Positions 8,303 through 16,033 of a DNA stretch of 64,000 bases are shown piece after piece. The DNA is taken from positions 310,001-374,000 of the forward strand of contig CALVBI010000002.1 in assembly GCA_944325735.1 (NCBI GenBank), written 5' to 3'. This DNA comes from Candidatus Gastranaerophilales bacterium. Its GTDB lineage: Bacteria; Cyanobacteriota; Vampirovibrionia; Gastranaerophilales; Gastranaerophilaceae. Position numbers and translations under genes: made by a program. The notes below the pieces were generated by a model, which saw nothing but the letters and a program-made list of their open reading frames with translations, made no database searches and was not told the origin of the DNA. Numbering within the stretch: the stretch's first letter is position 1; each line of letters starts with the position of its first letter.

Positions 8303-9842
8303 CCATTTCTTCAAGTAAATTTGTAACTTTTGCCGGTTCAAAATCGGTACAAGAATTCCAAATTAGTGTTGGTTTTTGTCCGTTTATTGAGGGGCTTGGA
8401 TAATCACTGTTACAGAAACCTTTCAACATATTAGTAGAGCCGTCTACATTTGATGTAAAGTATTTGCAGCAGCTGCATATTTTTAGAACAAAGCCGTAAT
8501 CATATAATTTTTGTCTGATTTCTTGTAAAGCATCAATCATTCTGAGATGTCTGCCAGTTACAAATTTTTTGTTTTTGTACATAAATTTGATTTTAGCCAG
8601 TCCTGATTCTGATATAAATTCAAGTTTACAAGGTAATTCTCTACCTGCATTGTTCATTACAAATGCTTCTATCGCAAGTTTTTCAGTATCTTCTGGAAGT
8701 TCTTCTCTCTGTGTGATTTTAGCTCTTATAACTCTTACAGGTGGAAGATTTTTTATTATGTGGCATAGAGAATATATTGGATATAGACATAATAATAGAA
8801 TTTCTCTAAATCTTAGTTTTGAATTGATTAAGCTAATTCCAAATCCAGCTACAAGAATTAAGAATGTAAAAAGAACAATTTTGAAATCTACAAAGAAGTA
8901 GTATCTGTAAGAATGTTTCATTATTGCAGCATATATAATTAATATCATCCAAATATTAGGATTTAATAGTGAAAATGTATGTTCTGCAAATACAAAGTTG
9001 TTTGACCAAATTTGAGTGAAACAATTTTTGAATAAATCTAGTCTAGCAGATAATCTAGGTTTTCTAAATTCATAATTAGCAGTGTCAACATAAGTTTGAA
9101 TATTAGGATTATATGTGCAGGGACATTTAATTTTAGATAACAACATACTGTATTTTAATTCGGTATTTATATCTTTAAAATCAATTGAACCTATTTCATC
9201 AACAATATCTTTTTTTATAATGAATACGCCTGAATCAGCGCTTGCTGCAAGTCCAAATAATGAACGAGCTTTTCTCATAAAGTTCATATGATATTTCTGG
9301 TAAGCTGCTTTAATTTTATCAACAGGTCCTAAGTTATCAGTAATGATTAATGTTTCACCACTTAATGCGCTGTTGTTAATTAATGCAGAATTTACTGTTG
9401 TTAAGAAGTTTGATGGGATACTTCTGTCTCCATCAATAAAAACATAAGAATCAATTGTTTGATCTTTAGATAATCTTTCAATAAGCATTGAAATGGCTTG
9501 ATCTTTACCAACGGTTCCAACTCCTGTTATGTTTATTAAATTTACAAAACTTTCATTAATAAAAAGTTGTTCTGAACCGTCAGAGCAGTTGTCTAAAATA
9601 ACAAAAACTCTAAAATTATTAATTGGATAGTCTTGCATTTTTAATTCTTTGATAAGATTTTCTAAGGTAATTTTGTTATTTCTTGCATAAATAACTACAG
9701 CAAGATTATCTTTTTCTTCATATTGAGAATATCTTTTTTCGATTTTAAAAGGTCTATCGTTAAGATTTCTAATAGCTAGTGCTAAAAAATATAATGAATA
9801 TACTGCTACGTATAAGTATAAAATATCTAAAATTAATTCCAT
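8268..9842 (-). CDS. membrane family-2 glycosyltransferase with Cys-rich C-terminal domain
   Basis: This is a 524-residue protein with one N-terminal membrane helix (about 3-23), then a GT2 domain. The GT2 domain has VVIYARNNKITLENLI, DNCSDGS near 84-90 and the metal-binding DGD at 137-139. About three further helices follow at roughly 290-370. The last 100 residues form an unusual soluble tail with clustered cysteines (CSCC, GFCNSDYPSP, IWNSCTDFEPA) that could bind metal. It resembles processive glycan synthases in layout, but the substrate cannot be told. It is alone on the minus strand, convergent with folC. Confidence 0.72.
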   Translation of the reverse strand: MELILDILYLYVAVYSLYFLALAIRNLNDRPFKIEKRYSQYEEKDNLAVVIYARNNKITLENLIKELKMQDYPINNFRVFVILDNCSDGSEQLFINESFVNLINITGVGTVGKDQAISMLIERLSKDQTIDSYVFIDGDRSIPSNFLTTVNSALINNSALSGETLIITDNLGPVDKIKAAYQKYHMNFMRKARSLFGLAASADSGVFIIKKDIVDEIGSIDFKDINTELKYSMLLSKIKCPCTYNPNIQTYVDTANYEFRKPRLSARLDLFKNCFTQIWSNNFVFAEHTFSLLNPNIWMILIIYAAIMKHSYRYYFFVDFKIVLFTFLILVAGFGISLINSKLRFREILLLCLYPIYSLCHIIKNLPPVRVIRAKITQREELPEDTEKLAIEAFVMNNAGRELPCKLEFISESGLAKIKFMYKNKKFVTGRHLRMIDALQEIRQKLYDYGFVLKICSCCKYFTSNVDGSTNMLKGFCNSDYPSPSINGQKPTLIWNSCTDFEPAKVTNLLEEMANEQEIEEQSH

Positions 9843-9957
9843 AATAATCCTTTCACAATAATATTTTATGTAAAAGAATTCTAAAAATCCATTACATGTT
9901 AATAAATGTAATTACTCCTTTTAAGTTTAATCAAGTCCCTATTTTTAATAATAAGGG

Positions 9958-9986
9958 TTGTTATAAAGTTAAAAATCTGTTATAAT
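9958..9986 (+). promoter_or_regulatory. promoter of prepilin gene
   Basis: TTGTTA (9958-9963), a 17-bp spacer and a consensus TATAAT (9981-9986) predict a start near 9993, about 30 bases before the prepilin ATG. Confidence 0.75.
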
Positions 9987-10022
9987 ATTTGTAAGGAATA
10001 TATTAATGGAGAGTTGGATTTA

Positions 10023-10688
10023 ATGAAACGAGCTTTTACATTAGCTGAAGTATTGGTTACGCTAGGTATCATAGGAGTTGTGTCAGCAATGACAGTTCCA
10101 ACATTGATGCAAAATCACCAACGTAAGACTTATGTAGTGCAATTACATAAAGTATATAATGAGTTTCAACAGGCAATGGTTCAGTATATGACAGAAAGAA
10201 ATGCTTTAAATCTTAGAGAAGCTGGAATAAATAGTCAAGCAGCCATGAATAGTTTTGTAACAAATCATTTTAAGGTTGTAAATAGTTGTCTTACTGAAGA
10301 AACTACTCCTTGTTTTGAAAATCCTGCAAATTATAAAAAAATATCAGGTGCAGTTGCTAATGGTTTTGATAATGAAGAAGGTATGATGTTTACTTTAGCT
10401 AGTGGGGCATCTATTAGACCTTGGTACGCAAATAATGGATCAAATTTTATTGTTATGGTTGTAGATACTAATGGTATGCAGGGGCCTAATATCTATGGTA
10501 GAGATTTTTTTGATATGTGCATAGATGTTAACGGTAATATCGATGGTTGTGTAGCTGCTCCAACATCTTTCCCATTATCTTCGGATGCAAGAGATACGGC
10601 GTTTAATTCTTCTTGTTTAGGTAATGGTCAGGAAATTCTGGGATGTTTTGGTAAAATTTTAAATGATAATTGGGAAATGACTTATTAA
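10023..10688 (+). CDS. type IV prepilin-like protein
   Basis: The protein starts with a short basic leader and a class III (prepilin) signal: MKRA then FTLAEVLVTLGIIGVV, with Phe at +1 and Glu at +5 of the expected mature form. This suits cleavage by a prepilin peptidase and insertion into a type IV pilus or type II secretion pseudopilus. The globular part has several cysteines that could form disulfides, and a GMQGPNIYGRDFFDMCIDVNG segment similar to other pilin-like proteins in this window. ATG 10023 is preferred to TTG 10014 because the signal should begin MK. It is monocistronic, with its own promoter and terminator. Confidence 0.85.
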   Translation: MKRAFTLAEVLVTLGIIGVVSAMTVPTLMQNHQRKTYVVQLHKVYNEFQQAMVQYMTERNALNLREAGINSQAAMNSFVTNHFKVVNSCLTEETTPCFENPANYKKISGAVANGFDNEEGMMFTLASGASIRPWYANNGSNFIVMVVDTNGMQGPNIYGRDFFDMCIDVNGNIDGCVAAPTSFPLSSDARDTAFNSSCLGNGQEILGCFGKILNDNWEMTY

Positions 10689-10689
10689 T

Positions 10690-10722
10690 TAAAAAGCTCT
10701 CTTTTTGAAGAGGGCTTTTTAA
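10690..10722 (+). terminator. rho-independent terminator after prepilin gene
   Basis: An AAAAGCTCTCT / AGAGGGCTTTT hairpin with a small loop is followed by a T-rich run. It immediately follows the prepilin stop codon. Confidence 0.8.
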
Positions 10723-10826
10723 TTAATTTATAATATTAATAAATTTAATAATATCCTCGTAAAAGTATTTAAGTCTAATGAACAATTTAAGTAATAATGG
10801 ATAATAGAAATACGAAGGGGATTAAT

Positions 10827-11531
10827 ATGCTAAAAAAAATAATTTTATATTTAAGTTTTGTTATTTTATCTATTATGCCTGTTGCTGCTCAGAATTATGC
10901 ACCGGATGAACTTATAAATATTAGTGTATACGAAAAAATTAATCCTGCTATTGTATCGATTGATGCAAATTTAGATGACGGTTTTTCTGCAGGCACAGGT
11001 TGCGTAATAAGAGCTGATGGTGTTATTCTGACAGGATCTCATGTGATAGAGGGCGCTAAAGATATTGATGTAACAACATCAGATGGAAAAGTTTATAAAG
11101 CTTCTATTTTAGCTAAAATGGGGAAAAATAAAGATTTAGCTCTTTTAAAAATTGATTCGAAAAAATCTTTAAAAACAATTGCTTTTGGAGATTCTGAAGA
11201 TGTTAAAGTCGGACAAAAGGTTTTAGCTATAGGTAACCCGTTTGGTTTTTCAGGAACTCTAACTTCAGGCATTGTATCAAGAATTGATTATGCAAAAGGT
11301 AGAATTCAGACTGATGCTGCAATTAACCCAGGGTGTTCTGGCGGACCTTTGTTAAATTCTCAAGGGGAAGTGATAGGAATTTCTCAATCTATTTATAATC
11401 CCGACAATAATATTTCCAATATTGGAATTGGTTTTGCTATCCCTGTTAATGAAGCTAAAAAGTTTATTGAAACTGCAAATCTTGATAATACAAATTTAAC
11501 TAATAAAAAACGATTTGCATTTAAAGAATAG
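10827..11531 (+). CDS. exported HtrA-like trypsin-fold serine protease without PDZ domain
   Basis: A 234-residue protein begins with a signal peptide (LKKIILYLSFVILSIMPVAA) with likely cleavage after VAA. The S1C protease core has a catalytic triad visible as His72 in GSHVIEG, Asp103 in NKDLALLK and Ser171 in NPGCSGGPLLN. The usual Asn before the catalytic Ser is Cys here. It ends soon after the protease domain and has no PDZ, so it is a minimal periplasmic DegP/DegQ relative. An in-frame ATG lies 30 bases upstream, but GAAGGGG at 10814-10820 sets the start at 10827. It is monocistronic. Confidence 0.82.
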   Translation: MLKKIILYLSFVILSIMPVAAQNYAPDELINISVYEKINPAIVSIDANLDDGFSAGTGCVIRADGVILTGSHVIEGAKDIDVTTSDGKVYKASILAKMGKNKDLALLKIDSKKSLKTIAFGDSEDVKVGQKVLAIGNPFGFSGTLTSGIVSRIDYAKGRIQTDAAINPGCSGGPLLNSQGEVIGISQSIYNPDNNISNIGIGFAIPVNEAKKFIETANLDNTNLTNKKRFAFKE

Positions 11532-11572
11532 GTTAAGTTTTTATAATCTTTCACTCTGTTTTAATTCTTTCG

Positions 11573-11581
11573 TGGTATAGT
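11573..11581 (+). promoter_or_regulatory. extended -10 promoter of ilvE
   Basis: TGG-TATAGT (11573-11581) is an extended -10 element lying 27 bases before the ilvE ATG. No convincing -35 is present. Confidence 0.45.
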
Positions 11582-11607
11582 ATTTTATATAAAACTAAGG
11601 AGGAATT

Positions 11608-12522
11608 ATGGCAGAGTTTTATTTTATGAATGGTGAATATGTTGATGCGACAAAGGCAATGATTCCTGTTCGTACGCATGCATTCCTTTACGGAACTGCT
11701 GTTTTTGAAGGTATTAGAGCATATTGGAATGAAGAAGAAAAACAATTATATGCATTCAGAGTACCTGAACATTATGAAAGACTTCAAAGAAGTGCAAAAA
11801 TAATGTGCATGGAAAGTCCTTATACAGTTGAAGAATACTGTGACATTACAAAAAAATTATTAGCAAAAAATAATTACAAACAAGATTGTTATATGCGTCC
11901 AACATTATATAAATCAGCTCAAAAAGTTGGACCTGGACTTTATGATAATGAAGATTCATTCATGATTATTTCTAATAAAATGGGTGATTATATTGATACA
12001 TCAAAAGGTTTGAAAGTTTGTGTATCAAGCTGGAGAAGAAACAGTGATAACGCTATTCCTCCTCGTGCAAAAGTTGCAGGTTCATATGCAAATGCTGCGT
12101 TAATCAAAACAGATGCTCATAATATGGGATTTGATGATGCGATTGTGTTAGATGAAGCTGGACAAGTAACAGAAGGTTCTGCAATGAACTTATTCCTTGT
12201 TCAAAATGGAAAACTTGTAACTACTATGAAAACAGATAATATCTTAGTAGGTGTTACAAGAAATACAATTATGGAACTTGCAAAAGACGTGTTAGGTATC
12301 GAAACAGAAGAACGTGCTATTGACAGAACTGAATTATATATCTCTGATGAAGCGTTCTATTGTGGTACTGGAGCTCAAGTAAGTCCTATTGTAAGTGTAG
12401 ATAATAGAAAACTTGGTGACGGTAATGTCGGCGAAATTTCTAAATCTCTACAAAAACTTTATTTTGATGTTGTTAAAGGTAAAGTTGCAAAATATAAAAA
12501 ATGGTGTATGCCAATTTATTAA
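11608..12522 (+). CDS. ilvE: branched-chain-amino-acid aminotransferase
   Basis: This 304-residue fold-type IV PLP enzyme transfers amino groups between glutamate and the keto acids of Val, Leu and Ile. Landmarks are VRTHAFLYGTAVFEGIRAY near residue 21, YMRPTLYKS near 95, the PLP lysine Lys155 in PPRAKVAGSYANA, and the EGSAMNLFLV segment. The ribosome-binding site is a perfect AAGGAGG. It stands alone between the protease gene and mlaE, with a terminator after it. D-amino-acid transaminase and aminodeoxychorismate lyase are related, but length and motifs fit IlvE best. Confidence 0.9.
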   Translation: MAEFYFMNGEYVDATKAMIPVRTHAFLYGTAVFEGIRAYWNEEEKQLYAFRVPEHYERLQRSAKIMCMESPYTVEEYCDITKKLLAKNNYKQDCYMRPTLYKSAQKVGPGLYDNEDSFMIISNKMGDYIDTSKGLKVCVSSWRRNSDNAIPPRAKVAGSYANAALIKTDAHNMGFDDAIVLDEAGQVTEGSAMNLFLVQNGKLVTTMKTDNILVGVTRNTIMELAKDVLGIETEERAIDRTELYISDEAFYCGTGAQVSPIVSVDNRKLGDGNVGEISKSLQKLYFDVVKGKVAKYKKWCMPIY

Positions 12523-12529
12523 AAATTTT

Positions 12530-12562
12530 ATGCCCCTCTCTTTTGAGAGAGGGGTATATTTT
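12530..12562 (+). terminator. terminator after ilvE
   Basis: A GC-rich hairpin pairs CCCCTCTC (12533-12540) with GAGAGGGG (12547-12554), followed by an AT-rich run. It lies only 15 bp before mlaE. Confidence 0.75.
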
Positions 12563-12576
12563 ATAAGAGAAAGAGT

Positions 12577-13308
12577 ATGATTGAATTTTTAGGGTTATGT
12601 GTCCAAAATTTAATAAGAAGTATAAAATACTTGTTTCAAGTTAGATTTTCAAGTGTTTTAGCTCAAGCAGCGGAAATTAGTTATGATTCTTTACCAATAT
12701 CTTTGATTATTGCTTTTATTGCAGCTGCAGTAATTGCAATTCAAGTATCTAAACAGTTTTTAATGAGTGGAGCAGAAGCCTATATTGGCGGCACAATCGC
12801 TGTTGTAATGATTAGAGAAATTGCACCCGGTTTTGTTGCATTAGCAATAGGAGCAAGAGCTGGAACTGCTATTTCTGCTGAAATTGCTAATATGCAGGTT
12901 ACATCTCAAGTTGATGCTATGAAAACTCTAAAAGTTGATCCTGTTGGTTATTATTTTACCCCAAGAATTATTGCAGGTATGTTGACTGTTCCAATGGTTG
13001 TTCTTTTGGCTGAATTTATCGGGATTGTAGGCGGAATGTTTGTATCTCATGCTACAATCGATTTGCATCCTGCAAGATATATGAATTCAGCTTGGTTATG
13101 GATTTCTACAAGAGATATTTATATAAGCCTATTAAAAGCTTCTATTTTTGGAGGGTTAATAGCTCTTGTTTGTGCTACTCAAGGATATAGTACAAAGGGT
13201 GGTGCAAAAGAGGTTGGTACATCTACAACACAAGCTGCGATTCTTTCAACTATTTATATGCTTATTGCGGATTTTTTGATAAATTTAGTGTTTTATATAA
13301 TTAAATAA
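12577..13308 (+). CDS. mlaE: MlaE-family ABC transporter permease
   Basis: This 243-residue integral membrane protein of the MlaE/YrbE family is the permease of Mla-type complexes that move phospholipids between inner and outer membranes. It has an amphipathic N-terminal helix, then about five membrane segments. The family segments IREIAPGFVALAIGARAGTAISAEIANM and QVDAMKTLKVDPVGYYFTPRI are clear. The ATPase (MlaF) and MCE substrate-binding protein (MlaD) are not adjacent, so the other parts must be encoded elsewhere. The gene supports a diderm envelope. Confidence 0.88.
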   Translation: MIEFLGLCVQNLIRSIKYLFQVRFSSVLAQAAEISYDSLPISLIIAFIAAAVIAIQVSKQFLMSGAEAYIGGTIAVVMIREIAPGFVALAIGARAGTAISAEIANMQVTSQVDAMKTLKVDPVGYYFTPRIIAGMLTVPMVVLLAEFIGIVGGMFVSHATIDLHPARYMNSAWLWISTRDIYISLLKASIFGGLIALVCATQGYSTKGGAKEVGTSTTQAAILSTIYMLIADFLINLVFYIIK

Positions 13309-13312
13309 AAAA

Positions 13313-14695
13313 TTATGCCAAATATTTTTGAACAGACTCTTTTGTAAACACTTCAATACTGTCTTGAGAATGTATGAAAATCATACAGCTGATAAGTGAT
13401 TTAAGTGTTTCAAAATCAGAGAATGATAATTTATATCTTAAATCTTCCATATTATTTGCTAAAAATTCCATAATGATAGTTTTATTATCAAATACTAAAT
13501 TAGCAAAGTAGTCAAAAGATTCTTTTGATTTAATTCCTTCAAGATAAATAATATCAGGGGATTGGAATTCTATAAAGCGAGAGGCTTTATCCATGTTAAA
13601 ACCTACGTTTTCATTTAATTCGCATTGATGAACATTTTTGAGATTGTATTTTGCAATACTTTCAAGTGTCATAATATTTTTATTCTTATCCGCAGCTTCG
13701 ATTAGCAGTGAATATATGATATGAGTTTTCCCGCTTAATGGAGAACCGCATACAATTATAATCCCAGGATTATTTAATGCAGATTTAATTAAATTTAAGT
13801 TGCTGTTTGATTTTATAATTTGATTAAGAGGTCTTGGTGGTTTGTATATTTTTAGAAAAATTCTTTCTCCCATAATTGTTGGAAAAGTTGAAATACTTGC
13901 TATTACATTCATTTCGTCTACTTTAAAACTTAATTTGCCTAATTGAGGAACTTCTGATACAGAAGCGTCAAGTTCTGCAAGTGTTTTTAATTTAGCTACA
14001 AATGATGATGCAAGTACTGATGGAATATTACCTTTATTTAGAATTTCTCCGTTCTTTTTAAAGTTTACTCCAAAGCCGCTGTCTTCATGTTGGAAAGTTA
14101 CTTCATGAACATTTTCAAGTATTGCTTGTTTTAGAATTGCACGAATAATTTTTTGCATATGATTATCAGATAGATCTTCACTATGCAATTCATCTTTCCA
14201 ATCAAATTCTACAGAATCTTGTGTATAGATTTCTCCTACGGATTCATCTGTTTTGTAATATTCTTCAATTTTTTTTCGAATACTTGCTTCTGATGAAATA
14301 ACAGGTTCAATTGAACATTCTGCTGTTTCAATAATTTTATCTATTGCAAATAAATCTAAAGGATCAGACATTGCAACTGTAAGTGTATCTTCTATTTTGA
14401 ATAGCGGTATAATCTTATATTTTTTAGCATCAGAAAAACTAATGTATTTAAGGCATTTCGGATCAAGTGTATAATCATCCAAATTTACATATGGAATGTG
14501 CAATTTAGCTTCTAAAAATTTTAAAATAGCATCTTCAGTGATTACTCCAGAATTGATAAGAGCTTGGCCTATGTTTATTTTTTGAGCGTTAGCAATTTCT
14601 TCAGCTTGTTCTATTGTTTCGTATGGAACAAGTCCTGCTCTTACAAGGTCGTATTTTAATTTTTCTAATGTTTTATTTGTAACTGAGGTATCCAT
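13313..14695 (-). CDS. degenerate GspE/PilB-like ATPase paralogue
   Basis: This 460-residue protein aligns by eye with type II secretion/type IV pilus ATPases. It has an N-terminal GspE-N (MshEN) domain (about 15-145), a linker, then the ATPase core with Walker A GSPLSGKT at 317-324. Key catalytic motifs are altered. The Asp-box LxxEDP is LESIAKY, the arginine-rich LRxxLRxDP stretch is ASRFIEFQSP, and the Walker B GEIRD is LEGIKSKE. The four-cysteine zinc element is missing. It may bind nucleotide but probably hydrolyses poorly. It starts one base after a response-regulator gene, suggesting a regulated, non-motor role. Confidence 0.65.
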   Translation of the reverse strand: MDTSVTNKTLEKLKYDLVRAGLVPYETIEQAEEIANAQKINIGQALINSGVITEDAILKFLEAKLHIPYVNLDDYTLDPKCLKYISFSDAKKYKIIPLFKIEDTLTVAMSDPLDLFAIDKIIETAECSIEPVISSEASIRKKIEEYYKTDESVGEIYTQDSVEFDWKDELHSEDLSDNHMQKIIRAILKQAILENVHEVTFQHEDSGFGVNFKKNGEILNKGNIPSVLASSFVAKLKTLAELDASVSEVPQLGKLSFKVDEMNVIASISTFPTIMGERIFLKIYKPPRPLNQIIKSNSNLNLIKSALNNPGIIIVCGSPLSGKTHIIYSLLIEAADKNKNIMTLESIAKYNLKNVHQCELNENVGFNMDKASRFIEFQSPDIIYLEGIKSKESFDYFANLVFDNKTIIMEFLANNMEDLRYKLSFSDFETLKSLISCMIFIHSQDSIEVFTKESVQKYLA

Positions 14696-14696
14696 T

Positions 14697-15059
14697 TTAT
14701 TTTAAATATTCTTCTACTTTTTTTACTACTTCGTCTAATTCAAAAGGTTTGGTAATGTATTCATCTGCACCGGTTTCTTCTCCGATTAGTTTATCTTCTT
14801 CTTGGGAACGTGCTGTAACCATTAATATTGGAATATTTTTATATTTCGCATCGTATTTTAAAAGTCTGCTGATTTTATAGCCGTTAATTTTAGGCATCAT
14901 AACATCAAGAATGATTAAATCAGGGATAATTTCTTTTGCTAATCTTAGTCCGTCTTCTCCGTTATATGCGCAGTAGCAAGTGAAATCAGCTGCTTCAAGT
15001 ACAAATTTTAAACTTTCTACAATGTCCTGCTCGTCATCTACAATTAAAATCTTTTTCAT
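14697..15059 (-). CDS. single-domain response regulator
   Basis: This is a CheY-like receiver of 120 residues with no output domain. The acidic pocket (Asp8, Asp9), phosphoacceptor Asp52 in LIILDVMMP, the VTA threonine and the ITKPFE lysine are all present, so it should be phosphorylatable. ATG 15059 is preferred to an upstream in-frame ATG because AGGGGAA lies just before it. It is co-transcribed with the degenerate GspE/PilB-like gene, which starts immediately after it. The sensor kinase at 16020-17702 is a possible partner. Confidence 0.88.
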   Translation of the reverse strand: MKKILIVDDEQDIVESLKFVLEAADFTCYCAYNGEDGLRLAKEIIPDLIILDVMMPKINGYKISRLLKYDAKYKNIPILMVTARSQEEDKLIGEETGADEYITKPFELDEVVKKVEEYLK

Positions 15060-15217
15060 ACATTCCCCTATCAAAGTCTTGTATATTAGTATTATAGCAT
15101 ATTAAAAATCTTCTTCTATATTCTTAATATTTTTTAATAGGAAATACTTGAAATAGCAATATTTTTTTTGATAGTTTTTATAATTTTTGTGTCGGAATAA
15201 AATTTGAAAGGGATAAA

Positions 15218-16033
15218 ATGTCATTCGTTAATAAAATATCAAATGCATTATCAAAAGAACCTGTTTTTCGTTTTGGTGGTTGGCAAGCAATGGGTGCTCA
15301 TACAAAAGCTCCAGATACAAGATCTACAGAACAATTATTAGCAAATATAGATTATTTTGCTCAAAGAAATCCAGAAGTCGCAAGGTTTAAAGAAGAATTA
15401 AAAGCAATGAACCCAAAACATTTAGGATTAGTGTCTGATATTTGTGAGTTAGCAAATAAATCAGAGATGTTAAACACTAATATAAATTTGAAAGATCCAA
15501 AACAAGTAGGTAAAAATGTGTTTGCTACATGGATTGAAAAATTATCAAAAGTATCCAAAGAAAATCCTGAAGTTTTAGAATTTACTCAAGAAGTAATTAA
15601 TCAAACTGATAATACTGCTTCAAAATATTTCCTAGCTACATATAATGGAATTTTAGATCATACAGAAGCTGCAGAGCATATAAAGGCAACTAAACCTTTA
15701 GTCAAAGAAATTGCACAATCAGCATTATCTGGTGGTTATACAATGGATTATTCAAAAGAACGCAATTTTATTAACGCTTTAGATTGTTTTATAAATCCGA
15801 ATTCTGATGTTGAAAAAATTAAGTTAATGCCAGAGTTAATAAAAATAGCAGATTCTATTCCTAGTGAAGGTAATGTTATAATTGATACATTACCATTTAT
15901 AGAATCGAAAGTACCTATGAAACAAATTAAAGAAAATTTAGAAGTTTTCCCTCAAGTTGCAGGAGACCTTTTGAAACAAGGTAAAAACATTAATATGACA
16001 GATTTCTTAATGAAAAATGTTAATTTAGATTAG
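15218..16033 (+). CDS. hypothetical protein with N-terminal F-G-G motif
   Basis: I do not recognise this 271-residue protein. It is soluble, mostly helical by composition, and has no signal peptide or membrane segment. Its N-terminus (MSFVNKISNALSKEPVFRFGGW) ends in FRFGG at about 17-21, resembling the short leader found on several unrelated proteins in this window. The ribosome-binding site AAAGGG precedes the ATG. The last 14 bases overlap the 3' end of the convergent sensor kinase gene. Confidence 0.7.
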   Translation: MSFVNKISNALSKEPVFRFGGWQAMGAHTKAPDTRSTEQLLANIDYFAQRNPEVARFKEELKAMNPKHLGLVSDICELANKSEMLNTNINLKDPKQVGKNVFATWIEKLSKVSKENPEVLEFTQEVINQTDNTASKYFLATYNGILDHTEAAEHIKATKPLVKEIAQSALSGGYTMDYSKERNFINALDCFINPNSDVEKIKLMPELIKIADSIPSEGNVIIDTLPFIESKVPMKQIKENLEVFPQVAGDLLKQGKNINMTDFLMKNVNLD

